Assembly (NCBI GenBank): GCA_963576735.1
Contig: OY755176.1
Span: 12,695,423-12,759,422 of the forward strand
Direction: 5' to 3'
Length of the DNA: 64,000 nucleotides
From: Bedellia somnulentella
Lineage: Eukaryota > Arthropoda > Insecta > Lepidoptera > Bedelliidae
Positions 51,700 to 63,688 of the stretch are shown here, in pieces (the first letter of the stretch is position 1; each line of letters starts with the position of its first letter). The notes under the pieces were generated by a model. The model was not told the DNA's origin. It saw only the letters and a program-made list of their open reading frames with translations, and did no database searches. A program made the translations under genes and the position numbers.

Positions 51700-52640
51700 A
51701 AACACTTACCTGTATGGGTGCTATCAGTGTGGGTGGGTTTCCTATAAATAGGATGATAGGTACCTCAATGGTGACTCACACCACCATCCATCTCAGTTAG
51801 CTACTGTTGGTAAAACTTCTGGAAACAAGTTCTTCACAACAACAAGCTGAAATTGCCCCGCCAACGTCACTGCTCCTCCGATAAACCACCTACTGTCGAA
51901 AGACTCCCTGCAACTCTACCTTTTGTATAGGGTGTAACAGACAAAATTAGTACTGTGTCACAGCGTGCTTCCATTAAGACCTACTTCAAGCCGCACCAAA
52001 AGATAAGTCAGTTTTTAAGACCTATCAAATGTCAGATCCCTTTACAAGATGCAGGTATTTATAAACTAGACTGTGAGTGTGGTCTTTCATACATCAGCCA
52101 AACAAAGCGTAGTGTAGCAACTCGCGTAAGAGAACATATTGCTGATATGAAGAATAGGCGTCCTGGAAGATCTGCTTTGTGTGAACACACCTTCGATAAG
52201 CCAAACCACCACATGCGTTTTGACAAACCTACAATTCTAGCAAAAGAGAATCGATTGATACCTAGAATGATACGCGAATCTATTGAAATAAAGAAACATC
52301 CAAACTTCAATAGAGATGATGGTTGGCAATTACCACCTGCTTGGAACCCGATCATAAGCACAACTAAGCAAGGGAAGAACACTAGCAAGACTCCAGATAA
52401 CATTAGCTCTTTTTGTATATAGCAAATATTAAACGCAAATGTAACTTAAAATTTTGTGAAGGTAGTTAGTATTAATAATTTTATAGTACTGTATAATGAC
52501 AAATAACACCTCAGTCTTCTCGTGACCATGATAACTGAAAAGTTTTCGAAACGTCGGGCTTTAAAAATAATGTAATAACACGCGATTAAAATATCCGAAA
52601 ATCAAAAGTTGTTTGAATTGTAATCTGCAATCGTGAAAAT
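51700..52640 (+). mobile_element. Second Penelope-like element, internally deleted
   Basis: Starts with a promoter-like region (CCTATAAATAGGATGATAGG at 51741-51760), jumps straight to coding for the linker and GIY-YIG end, and finishes with a terminal region containing CTGAAAA (52535-52541), CGAAAC and GTCGGGC (to 52559), a degenerate hammerhead-like string. The far end (AATATCCGAAAATCAA...CTTAGAAAATACTA) recurs at 35887-35965. Confidence 0.7.
51868..52422 (+). pseudogene. Penelope-like GIY-YIG C-terminus with an in-frame stop
   Basis: Coding similarity begins upstream of the listed open frame (TVERLPATLPFV), hits TAG at 51928-51930 and continues GVTDKISTVSQRASIKTYF, KPHQKISQFLRPIKC. GIY-YIG domain: AGIYKLDCECGLSYISQTKR, with CEC in place of CPEC and the Gly of YIGQ changed to Ser, then VATRVREHIADM and LCEHTFDKPNH. 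It ends at TAG 52420-52422. The stop and the altered GIY-YIG motif indicate an inactive copy from a different Penelope subfamily than the one at 50101-51005. Confidence 0.8.
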
Positions 52641-52956
52641 CTTAGAAAATACTACATCCCCATATTCCCGAGCAATCGCTGCAAGCTCTCCCACTATCAT
52701 CAACGGTCAGTGTAGGGGGCAGTACCGGGCGCCAAACTACTTTTCGTATTTATACTACCTAAGATATTATCATTATTAACATAGAAACTTGGTACAAAAT
52801 GGTTTGTTTCATGATTCTTATAAACAATTAAAAAGTAAATTTTTGGAACTCAGCCTCTAAGAGATTGAAATAGCAAATGAAAGTTAATATTTGTATCTAG
52901 AAACATAAAACTTGGTGCCATGAATTTATGAAATTCATCTATCAATCATTCATAAG
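52641..52956. other. Gene-free stretch
   Basis: Nothing recognised. Confidence 0.4.
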
Positions 52957-53127
52957 AATATACTAACGGCCATAAATTCCATAAAGGGTACCCATAGCTT
53001 CAGAGATAGAAATTCTTCATCCACTTTTGGAAATAGATTGGGGAAAAGGTAGTTAAATAAAGGTTATAAGTGTTCACCAACTTACTGTATCGCCCAAAAA
53101 TCACTTAAAAAGCCTCAATGTCCTTTA
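52957..53127 (-). repeat. SINE-A copy, reverse, diverged
   Basis: ATACTAACGGCCATAAATTC, CCACTTTTGGAAATAGATTG, GTATCGCCCAAAAATCACTT. A short common repeat phrase CGCGGACGAAGTCGCGGG follows at about 53227. Confidence 0.65.
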
Positions 53128-53354
53128 TATCCTTTACGACGCGCGCGGGAATATGAATATAAAAAACAGAAGTTAAGATAGTCTTTCGGTATTTTGGATG
53201 TAAACCGGATGCAAAAAAGGAATTCACGCGGACGAAGTCGCGGGCAAAAAGCCTCTGATAAATAAAAGCGATGGATAACGAAGTTTTTACACCTCGATCC
53301 AATACGTTATTCAATCTCCATCAATGTATGCCTGATAAAGGATCTCGGATTCAT

Positions 53355-53615
53355 AAGATTCCATACAAAAAAGGGTAGCCAGAGTTTCATAATAAAAAAA
53401 TCCTAAGCCATTTATGGAAGTGCAGTCGGGAATAAATTGTAAAATTACGGATAGGTGGTTAAGGGTCAGCCATATCTATTGACTAAACATCTTTTAAAAC
53501 CATCAACCCTTATTACTACTTTTTCCCCAATAATTTTCCAAAGAGTGAGGAATTGTTAGTTCCGAGGCGATGGCTACCCAATTTGGGATTCAAGACCGTG
53601 AGTAAGTTAGGTAGA
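53355..53615. repeat. Head-to-head pair of SINE-A 3' halves
   Basis: 53360-53450 reads SINE-A in reverse (AAAAAAGGGTAGCCAGAG, CCATTTATGGAAGTGCAG). 53500-53615 reads it forward (CCATCAACCCTTATTAC, TTTTCCCCAATAATTTTCC, GATTCAAGACCGTGAGTAAG). Both are diverged. Like 8965-9255 it may come from inversion during insertion. Confidence 0.5.
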
Positions 53616-53765
53616 CATAAAATAATACTCTATACAAAAACATAATCAAAATAACCAATTTTACTAGGTACGGTTCATATAATATTTTTTACAGTATTTA
53701 TTTGTTTGTACCGGATATTTTTCGAAACGGTGGTGAGACCGATTTTGGCGGGACTACCGTACCGT

Positions 53766-53981
53766 GCTGTGTAGTATCGGCTTAGAATAGCACTACCCCA
53801 TTTCTTCCGGTGGGTGTACGTAACAGGGGACTAACGGTATTGGGGGCCTTTAAGGGATTTTTGGGCGATGTGGTTGGAGACTCATCAACAACAACCTTTA
53901 TTTTACCATCTTTTCCCCACTCAACTTCCCAAAAGTGGCTGAGGAATTTCTAGGGATTTATAGCCGTGATATGTATGTATG
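53766..53981 (+). repeat. SINE-A copy
   Basis: GCTGTGTAGTATCGGCTTAG to GCCGTGATATGTATG, with a ~30-bp deletion before the tail. TACCGT flanks both ends. Confidence 0.85.
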
Positions 53982-53989
53982 TACCGTCA

Positions 53990-56754
53990 GCAGATAGTAA
54001 TGTAGTTAAGGTTAAATAAGATGACTAAAAAAACACGAGACGGTCGACTACTTTATAATAGACTCGTAAGATTGGACTGGATGTACAATGAATTCAAAGC
54101 ATTTGAATCAGGTGACAGCTGACAAATCGCAGGGTGACTCGCACCCCAATTTTAGGTGACAACATCCACATTAACCTTGAGAGCCCTCTGTCATCAATAT
54201 CTAGAAATACAGCTCACACAAACAAGATTGTTGCACTAAAATATACAACCGTTTCCGATTACGTTAATATAAAAGCTTCTGAATTAAGTAAGAGTAAATA
54301 GAGCAGTAAAAAATTAACAACTTTGCGAACAAAAATACTATAAAGTTTAAAAGCGGACGCTAGTTAGTTTATAAACGTTTAATTAAAGACTTTCACGTAT
54401 TTTTATGCAGAAAATTTGTCTAGAAAAACACCTATTTTTCCTTGCAAAAATACTAACGACAGAGATATTATTATGTGTTATTTATTTTAAGAAGCTTTAC
54501 ACAAACCTAAATTTTGTTTTTTTTCAGGTATCAATATGGAAATTAAAAACATTGGAACATGTACATAATGGTCGTAAATCTTTATTTAGAAAAAATATAG
54601 CTATACTAGCCTTATCTACGGAGAAAACAGGGAACTAAGTCCGTATGATACAATTACCGCTATTTCCTGATAAGTTTTGCAACTCTTTGAGCTCGGTCAG
54701 AGACTCTACCTTTCTGAGGTTAAGAAAACTCTAACTTGGTTTATTTATTTTTGTATAGAATTTGAGTAAAGTTTTCAAATAACACGGTTATTGACAGAAA
54801 AATCGCTATAATTACGTTCCCACGTCACGCGTGCTTCCAACATATCCCTAAACCCGAATTTGGTTGAATAAATTAATCTCTTTGTGGTGCAGAATAGTGA
54901 CGAGTACACAATCTCAGCGATCCTGGCACGAGATTACAAGCCTACCCTCCTACCTGAGCGAAAAGGGTTCTCATGTTTAAATGGAATTCATCATATTTCC
55001 ATCAGCCGACTACAATTAAGCCAAATATCAAATATACGTATTTTTTTGGTGAAATCTTTGTAGGAAAATACTCACTCGGTCACAAATGAAGAAATCATGC
55101 TTATAACGGCTATGTATTAAAAAAATATTTATTTAACAAAAGGTTTATTTATAAGGTTGTCTAACGACTTAAAATAATAACTTAAATAGTTTCCTATTAT
55201 GGGTGTGTGATTGTATACTACGAAGTGACACAAAAATAACAATAAATTATGAGGATATTGATAATGTAATCAGTGAACAAAAAAGGTACAAAGTAATTAA
55301 ACGTCCTTTTATAACCATAAGAAAGGGGCAGTACAATCAAGTGTTATGCAGCTGTCTACGAATAGTTAAACTGTTCTTAATTAAGTTATAATTATAACGT
55401 TGCACTTATTAATTGCAATATTTGTACAACTTGAAAACAACCAAAAACTTTTTACATACCTAATAAAACTTCTATTAATTAAAGGGTAATAGATTCAGCT
55501 GTTTACAAGGCGTGGTGAAATAGAATATTAGTAAAGGGGTTTTTTCACGAATACTTTTTACAAGATATATTTGAATATTTTGATAACGACTTGATACAAG
55601 TCGTTTTTACTTTTAACTAAACTGTTCGCTAAAATATCAAATACCCCGTTATTGATCAGGTGAGTTTGTATACTACAAATATTTTTAGAAAATATGAGCT
55701 GAATAAATATGGCTACAATGTGTATCAGTGTCAGCAGACAGTCATTTCCTTTGTCACGTTTATTTATGAAAGCGATCACCACTTGCTGTAAAAAATGAGG
55801 CATCCAGATTTTATGCCAATTTTTACGACATTGCTTTCTCAAACGTTGTCCGAGCTTTATTGGCTCATGAAAATAAAAAGATCTACATGAATCAAGGATA
55901 TACAAAAAGAAACTATCAACGCTTATATAAGAAATGTGTTTTTATGTAAATAAAGCATACTGGAACAAGACAAAAAACAAAGCTGACAATTATATGAACC
56001 GATGGTTTAGTAATGATACATTGATAAATAAAATATTTCTTTTCAGCAACTACTACCACGTGATCAGTTCATTATATTAACCCAATTTTATCGGGAAAAA
56101 TATTTTAACATAAAACTTCTATCCGTGAATAATACATTATTTTCAAAAATATAGGTGTGTACAGTAATACACGCCTAAACTGATATGGACGGTTTCTGAA
56201 ATTCAATATTAACGATATTATTTATCTACGAAACATAATAATTCATCACAAAGAAAACGAACAAAATTAAATTTTAAATAACAATAGAGCTCTAATTGGA
56301 TTATGCAGATTAATTCGCAATTTGATATTTTAAAATGAACACCGTAGGATGTTATTGCAACCGCACTGTTCGCTGCTGATGACAAGCGAATTAATTAAGT
56401 TAAAAAGCAAACGAATATCAAGTAAAGCACTTTGTGATACAGCTCGGCTGGATTCCTGCACAATGGCGGATATGACTGAGCCATTCCATTTTATCACTTT
56501 TAAAATATATTCCCGCTGATCCTCTCAATCGGCTTAGCGCACATCGATCGGAAAATTACCGTCACATTCCGTGTAGCAACTTATTTGTTTTATAACAGCT
56601 GTATCTTTTATAGCTTGTGTTTTTATTTGTTTATGGTTGATATAAAGTTTTCTATTTTTTTGGAGCGAGTATAGGAACTCTTAAATGGAAAATGATAGAG
56701 TTTTATTAATAACAAAACATTATTATCATAATAAATTATATGATGCTCTCTTAG
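53990..56754. other. Gene-free AT-rich region
   Basis: No recognised gene. The longest frame (55558-55905, minus, 115 codons) has mixed composition (FHEPIKLGQRLRKQCRKNWH, FINKRDKGNDCLLTLI) but no domain I can name; it is possibly a decayed coding relic. 56340-56560 is GC-richer unique DNA. Confidence 0.35.
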
Positions 56755-56965
56755 AATTAAAAGTGGCTTAACAATGTGCTTACCATTTTTTCTCGCGGGT
56801 ATTGTAACCCTAAGTGGCCTCAACTTCAGGTTTTGGGGTCTTGACTGAAAACCGATCACCAACCATTCTTTGTTTTAAAATCTTTATTCATTCAACAACC
56901 AAAAGTGACTGACAAATATCTATAGCTCCTGATGTCACTTTTTAAGATATATATCCGTGAATATA
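56755..56965 (+). repeat. SINE-A copy, very diverged
   Basis: TTTCTCGCGGGTATTGTAAC, AAAACCGATCACCAACC, AAAAGTGACTGACAAAT, ATATATCCGTGAATATAG keep the order of SINE-A landmarks. Confidence 0.5.
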
Positions 56966-59638
56966 GTTAAGAAGGTAGATATTTATCTTGAATATAATCC
57001 AAAAGCTAACTACCGGTGCGAAGCCACAACGAATCGCGAGTAAAAAATAAACATTTACCGAAAATCATAATGATCCAGTTGTAAACAAAATTGAGAAATA
57101 TTCCACTGATGGATGACTGGACACAAAAACAAAATTATAATTTACAGAACGATGCAAAACAAAGCCTTATTTTCAAATACAATAGAATGTTTATCGCTCA
57201 CTTTCATTAACCGCAAAGTTCGTTATTCTTTCAAGAATACCATTTTCAGTATTAATGTAAGTAACATGAAACGGTGCACGGTGGTAATTCGGAATTTCCC
57301 TAGCGTCTCATCACCGTGAGCGTACTTCATTATGACCCAAACTATGTTTAAAATTTGCGCTGAAAAATATTTCATTGTCTGCGGTAACGGTTCATTGTCG
57401 CTTATTTTTATTTATGTTATTACTTTTGACTGAAAAACGTTGATGAGGCAACCCAAGGGCACAGAATTTGTGACACAGAATCAGCATTATGATCCAGCGT
57501 GGTGATACTATTAGTATTTTAGGATCTTTGCTCTCGCATATCAAAATAGAATTAGACCTAAGTTATAGTTTCACGTCAGTTCAGACATTGAAGTCAGTTA
57601 TTTTCCACAGCAAGCTAAAATGTAATCCAAATTTTTAGGTACGCCTATTACCATTATGTGATTGGTTTTTGTGATGGACAATTTATTTTAATTATGTCAA
57701 ACTAGCGTTTGGTTTGGTCGCTTAGAAAATCTTTTGTAAAGTAAAAACATGTTTATAAACTGAAATTGTACAAACCATATTTTGAAAAAATGAAAAAATG
57801 TGAATGTAAAGAGTTTCTTTGTTGCTTCTTCTCTTTACGAACACCTTCCGAAGCAACGGATTAACGATTAATTTAAAACTTTGACGTTCAAAAAATGTTA
57901 GTATTTAACTTTATTTTGAAAAATAAACTTTTTGACTTTTTTTTTTTTTATTAAATACTCATTTTAGAATGGTGACATTAGATACGGTCCCACTCTCTCC
58001 ATTGATCCTAAAAATTTCAATAATCTTAAAAAACAACTATAAAATGTGAAATCACATAAATTGTTTATCCTCCATACAAACAAGAAAGTCTCTACCAGGA
58101 AAGTTTGAGAAGCATGTCAAACGTTGTCACAATTCCCAAATTTCACGGTTCCGTAGCTGCCAATAGATATGTCGTGATGAACCAAACCGAATCACGTGAC
58201 AACTGTTGTTCTTTTGTTGGTGCAAAGTTGGCTGCCGACCAAGCACCGCTCCGTTCACCACATCTTGGCTGTATTATTTATTACAACAGCGAGTTGCGGA
58301 TGAACTGCCTTTTACTTATTGAGATGTTCGGGATTTCAAAATCCTATATTCTTTTAGCTGAATAGTTATTGTTATTTGGGATGTATATCATTTAAAAAAT
58401 TTATAAATTACTATGATTAATAAAACCCATTATTTCGCCATTAGTCAGCATTTTCATCATGAGCTATTATGAAGGATATCATTAAATTTTTTTCATCATT
58501 GAATAATTCCTAATATCTTAAATAATTTCCTTACAATATTGAACAAAAGCAGCCTTATAAAATATTTCTAAAAACCTTCATCTACCATTTACGTGGAAAC
58601 GAACACCTTTCTTTAATGATGAATATAAAAGATTTTTTATTAGTATGAGTAATTGTTGTGTTTCCTCGAAGTGGCAGTTTTCTCCTAATTGGTGGCGGAA
58701 TGACAAATTAAGGGCGTTATAGTAGTGACGTAATTGACAGCCCAATCTACGTTGCGGCTACTGTGATGTATTTCAGAGTGCCGAGCTTTTACACTAGCTC
58801 GCGTTTCAATAACTATTAAGTGCTTTCATTATATCAAGGAGATTTATTGAGAATTTTTATCATAAAGGGGTGGGTTTTTATATGTTTTTCCATGCCGTAC
58901 ATATTGAGTTATTATGGTGCTACATGGTAAGGTAACTGAGATATTATTTGTTTGGTGGCTGATTTTAAAAATCATTTTCATGATCGACTCATACTCTACG
59001 TTTGAGCCTTAATTCTTAATCAATTCATTACACCTGTTTTAATGACATATTCCGTACTGAAGCAAATGAACTAAATGAAAGATGTATCTACAGTACAGTG
59101 CACCAAACTGAAATATATCTTTCTTTTCAGTGAGCGTCAGTGACACATTCTGTCTGCGCACGACGAACGTTTACAATTTATCAAAGAATAGAGACTCAGT
59201 GTGAGTACATATTATTTCCAAAAAGTACTCGATAAGTCGATGTCATCAATGTATTATTATAGTTGTAATATGTGTAATAAAGTTGCATGTTTTACTTAAG
59301 CTATATATATGGCAATAAAGAAAAACCATTCCGCGATGTAGATTTGTACAACCACCGCCATCTTGTGGTACATAAGTAGTAAAGCGTCCAAATGAATACA
59401 AGAGGTCTCTATTCACATCGAGAACGATAATAGCATGAAACGAATGTTCGGATTTTGATAAGTGGGTAAACATGATGATATTTGTTTAATTGACAAGTAA
59501 GCGCCAAAATGAATCTTACGAGATCCTCTCTCATCATTTACTTTTCTGAACTGCAGTGGATTGAAACTTAAACTCAACTCAAACTCAAACTTTGCTTGTA
59601 TGGAACATTTGGCACATAAATTTTCATTTCATCATATC
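56966..59638. other. Gene-free region
   Basis: Mostly AT-rich. 58105-58365 holds an 86-codon frame in GC-richer DNA (KFHGSVAANRYVVMNQ, LAADQAPLRSPHLGC) with no identifiable domain. Confidence 0.35.
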
Positions 59639-59938
59639 AAACACATCTAAAAATCACGTGAAATTCTGGATATTTGATTTTCAGAGTTTGGCTTGGAGTG
59701 AATACACTCACGTGATAGACTAGGCAATTGGCACATGACCAGGTGTAACTCAGCTATGTGAGCTTTCTCAAGGTGGTGTTTTCTCTCACAGTTCACAACC
59801 TTGATAAACTAACCACGCATAAGACTATAAAAAAGAGACATTCGTGTAGGCCCGACTCAGGATATGAACACGCCACTCTTGCATGCGAAGTTGTGGTCGT
59901 CTCACTGAGCTATCAAGGATCCGTCATAAATATGGTTA
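59639..59938 (-). repeat. SINE-B copy, reverse, with tRNA-like head
   Basis: From GGAGTGAATACACTCACGTG through GTGTAGGCCCGACTCAGG to the reversed tRNA-like head (ACTGAGCTATCAAGGATCCG). 3'-truncated and diverged. Confidence 0.65.
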
Positions 59939-60004
59939 TCATGAATACATACATTTGCTCACGCCCTAATATTGACCTTTGGTATTTCAGCTGGAAATCT
60001 TTAA

Positions 60005-60120
60005 ACTCTCATAAAGGCAGTGCCTGAAGTATGAAGAATGAAAGAGCATGTATGAGATTAATGGACGTGTACTAAGCTAGAGAGGTTTGCCAGGATCGTA
60101 CGAAGTGGCGATCTAACGGC
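60005..60120 (+). repeat. RTE-like LINE 3' end fragment
   Basis: GGCAGTGCCTGAAGTATGAA, GAGCATGTATGAGATTAATG, GAGAGGTTTGCCAGGATCG, CGAAGTGGCGATC. This copy retains the stretch missing from the twin-primed copy at 39527-39772. Confidence 0.65.
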
Positions 60121-61623
60121 GGCCTTATGTATTAAAGTTATATGTTAAGAATAATTCATTTACTTTGAAACTCTATTATTTATTTTATTCTCTATTCAAT
60201 ATAACTGCAATTCCGCGGCTACTTTTTACTTACTTCATTCTTCTTCTTTCATTCACATAGTTATGAAATTAAACAATAGTAGTTTTTACAAAACAATACG
60301 ATAGTTTGCTTGATATAAGTTTTGGTTCTTTCTATAGTTGATAATATTTTCAAACAGCCCATAGGATAAGACACTGAAAGAACTTCCATCGTTACGTATT
60401 ATTTCTTTTTAATTTATCCCAACTCCAATTTCGAACTACAAACTACCTGCAAAGTTACGTAGCCTCTTCTTTGTTATAGTGCCAGTGAGACAGGTCCTAG
60501 TCATAATAAACTTGTTACAGAGAAAATTTCATGAAAAACTTTGTGTGACGGAAGATCGAACGATAGTTTGAAACATGACATTATTATTTATTACGGCGTG
60601 TCGGTACTCACGCTCGCTTCGTTATTCTTTAGTTAGTTATGTAGCCAAGTGAAAAGTGTAGTAAATCTCTATTAGACTCGCGTAGATGGATAAAGATGAG
60701 AAGAATTTGCGAGCGAAGATATTTTCTCATCTAAATATTTTGCGAGACTCTCTGTGTTAGAGGTTCTTGGCAAGCTAACATTTTTCATTACGATACAATG
60801 TTTAGTATAGCTCACATATATATCTTAATTGTTACTTTCTGTAATAGTTTGATCAAGTGTGTCTTATATACCTTTAGTGTTTCAAGTTAAAAAGAAATAG
60901 TGAGTAATTACTTTCTCTTTTAAAACTGGCGTGCAACGGCCTTCATATGACGGACACTACTATGAAGACGAGTAAATAAAACATCGTTAATTATGAGTTT
61001 TCAGCGATATTTAATAATTTGTAAAGGAGTTTACGAAAAATGAACAATCAGCCTCATACTCGTACGCAAGTATTATCACAATTCAACATCTATTTGAAAT
61101 TCATAAAATGCTCTATAAATAACTATGAACTTGTTATTTGCCCAAATATTTAACTGCTTTCCAGTAATTAAGACTGAAAACTGAAGTCTTTGTATATTTC
61201 AATTAAATCACCGCTGCAAGCTGAACACTTAAATACACATTTAAAACAGTTGAGAAGACGCGGTCCGTATAATGGTAGTCGAATGGTCATAAAATTTTCG
61301 TCTATAAATTCAATGTTAAGCTCCGTCGTACAAAACAACTTTGCGGGAAGTTTCATTTGTTTCCCGCAAGGATTCCACCGCAGCGACCGCGGAATGTTTA
61401 GCCTGCGGGAACTTCGCAACTCAAATCGATTGAACTTAGTGTAAGCGCTTTAATTACGCGAATGACATAAACCACTGCACTCGCAAGCTCTTGTTGAATA
61501 TACTGTTGAAATACGTAATACTATTATGTATATTATGTGCTTTGGTTTGGCTTTGGCTTTGGGAGTATTAGATTTGGAAATTCCTTTGCCGCTTCAAAGT
61601 TTGGTGGGGTGGATGCTGATGAG
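60121..61623. other. Gene-free region with unique GC patch at 61330-61440
   Basis: No gene. The patch carries GCGGGAAGTTTC and GTTTCCCGC (a short inverted pair) and CGCAGCGACCGCGGAATG. The frames there have no domain. Confidence 0.4.
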
Positions 61624-61634
61624 TCTCTAGTCAA

Positions 61635-61835
61635 CATTCATACATATTCTCACGGCTATAATTCCCTAGAGGGGTAGCCAGAGCTAAGGAATTATAAAAT
61701 TCCTCAGCCACTTTTGGAAGTTGAGTGGGGAAAAGATGGTAAAATAAAGGGTTTTGGTGATGGGTCTCCAACCGCATCGCCCAAGAAGCGCCGTAGAAAG
61801 GGGTAGCGACATTCTAAGCCGGCACTACACGGCAC
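61635..61835 (-). repeat. SINE-A copy, reverse, 11-bp target duplication
   Basis: TTCTCACGGCTATAATTCCC to GCCGGCACTACACGGCA. Flanked by TCTCTAGTCAA at 61624-61634 and 61836-61846. It has a ~40-bp deletion before the 5' end. Confidence 0.88.
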
Positions 61836-62044
61836 TCTCTAGTCAAATCACCCAATAATCAATCAAAAAATGAATCATTCGGATAAAACTCTTAGAGAAT
61901 AGATATATTTTTATTCGAAGGTAATGATTTAAAGATATAATTGCGAATTATTTGTGCAATTATTCAAAATTCTTCTAGATAAATTCAAATAAAAAAATAA
62001 GAGAATTTATATAAAAGTAATGGATGCGAGATAGGTAGTAAAGA

Positions 62045-62115
62045 CTTATCAGAGTCCTCCAAGTGAAGATCTATGATCTCTGCCTACCCAATGGGACATT
62101 ATAGTTTAGGTATTA
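62045..62115 (+). repeat. RTE-like LINE tail scrap
   Basis: GTGAAGATCTATGATCTCTG, CCTACCCAATGGGAC. Very short and diverged. Confidence 0.35.
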
Positions 62116-62120
62116 GTGAA

Positions 62121-62282
62121 TACATACATACCTGTAAAAAAATATGGCTATGAATCCTAAAAGGGAGTGTGCAAAACTTTAGAATTGGAAAATCCTCACA
62201 CTATTGAAAGACTTGTGTGGAAAAGAAAGTAAATTAAAACGTGGTTGGTGATAGATCTTCAGCTACATCGCTTAAAAATAAA
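62121..62282 (-). repeat. SINE-A copy, reverse, strongly diverged
   Basis: ATACATACATACC tail, TATGGCTATGAATCCTAAAA, TGTGGAAAAGAAAGTAAA, GTTGGTGATAGATCTTCAGC. Confidence 0.55.
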
Positions 62283-62393
62283 ATAAAATGAAAGCCACAA
62301 AGTGCAGTAAGAAATTATTACAGTCATAAAAATTATGTCAGTTTTAAATACAAATTTAAAAGAAATGGTTATTAATTAATTAAGAATTGGTGC

Positions 62394-62566
62394 TATGTAG
62401 TGTTGGCTTAGAATAGTACTACCCCATTTCTTCCCGTGGGTGTTCGTAAGAGGCAATCTTATCCCCACACAACATCTAAAAGTGGCTGAGGATTCTTATT
62501 CTCTCTGGTTACCCCTTCTACGGATTTATAGTCGACAGTATGTACGTAATGTAATGTTCGTATGTA
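62394..62566 (+). repeat. SINE-A copy with internal deletion
   Basis: GCTATGTAGTGTTGGCTTAG, ACTACCCCATTTCTTCCC, then about 85 bp missing, then AAAAGTGGCTGAGG to the TATG-rich tail. Confidence 0.75.
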
Positions 62567-62777
62567 TGTAATTGAAAAATCAGTGTCATGCTAAATTTAA
62601 CATATTTGGCGCCTCGATTTAGTCAGAATTGATCAACGCAGTTAAAAGTTATTTATTTTCATTGGCTTAAGGCTAACAGGATTTAAAAAAACAGGCGCGG
62701 TCTTTGCTAATGCTACGGGGGTTTGAAATTAAGCTTTATGCCCTCGTTAGGTGATAGATACACTTTCAATAAAACAA

Positions 62778-63045
62778 ACGGCCATAAATCCCAAAAAATA
62801 TACGGTCGAATTGAGAACACTCCTTTTCTTGAAGTTGGTTAAAAAGAGGTAGCCAGCTTAACAGCTAGAAACTCTTCAGCCACATTTGGAAGTTAATAGG
62901 GGACAAGATGGTAGAAATAAAGTATCGTTGGTTATGGGTCTCCAACCGCATCGTTCAAAACTACTTAAAAAAGTCCCATACTGCTCCTACTACCGTTGAT
63001 AGAAAGGGATAGTGACATTCTAAGCCGGTACTACACGGTATAATT
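62778..63045 (-). repeat. SINE-A copy, reverse, with a scrap of another repeat
   Basis: CGGCCATAAATCCC, then 62802-62842 is a reverse piece of the ACCGACTTCAAAAAAGGAG repeat, then CAGCCACATTTGGAAG to AAGCCGGTACTACACGG. Confidence 0.65.
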
Positions 63046-63688
63046 TTAATTTTAATAAAAGCAACACAATATTATAATTTTTTGCCGGTTCAGTTAATTC
63101 GGGCCTACACTAATGTGGGTAAAATTATGAGTTTGGTTATTTTATCAAGGTTTGGGGCGCCACTGTCGCAATAACACCGTCTTTTACATCTCTCCGTTTT
63201 CAATAGTGTTTAAAAATAGTTTAACTCTAAATTAGATTCTAATTGTGCTGCAAATCGATAAATAGTGCATAAACCTTGCTATAGAATAATAGATATAGCT
63301 TCTGTGACTCTGTGAATATGGAAATATGTGATAACAAGTGACAATGTTATATCAAGTTGTGTGTGGAAAAACGGATACTACTGGACTTAAGGACAAAAGT
63401 TTATAAAGAGGCGAAACAAAACAGAGCCAACAACGATTCGACAAAGTACTACCAAACAGTGTATCGCGAAATAGGTTAACCATAACCTATTACAATTATT
63501 CATCGACCACATCCAAAACTGCAGGTACCCACTTGTCTTATAACAAAAATAATAATTGTTGTCACATCTGCGAAACGCACACTGCCATCTAACAAGAGAC
63601 AGCAGTACTTTGGATACAGCGCCATCTTTCCTCAAGTAGTAGAACCAACCGAACAGCGCCATCTTTTGAGAAAAACGAATAACTCACT
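63046..63688. other. SINE-B scrap, then probable LINE 5' UTR
   Basis: 63101-63160 resembles the SINE-B region after its tRNA head (GGGCCTACACTAATGTG). From about 63590 the repeated phrase CAGCGCCATCTTT (63620 and 63654) precedes the coiled-coil ORF and may be its 5' UTR. Confidence 0.4.

Noticed and set aside
55558..55905. 115-codon minus frame as a host or viral gene
   Set aside because: Composition is fairly protein-like, but there is no motif, no splice context and no start context to support it; left as unrecognised.
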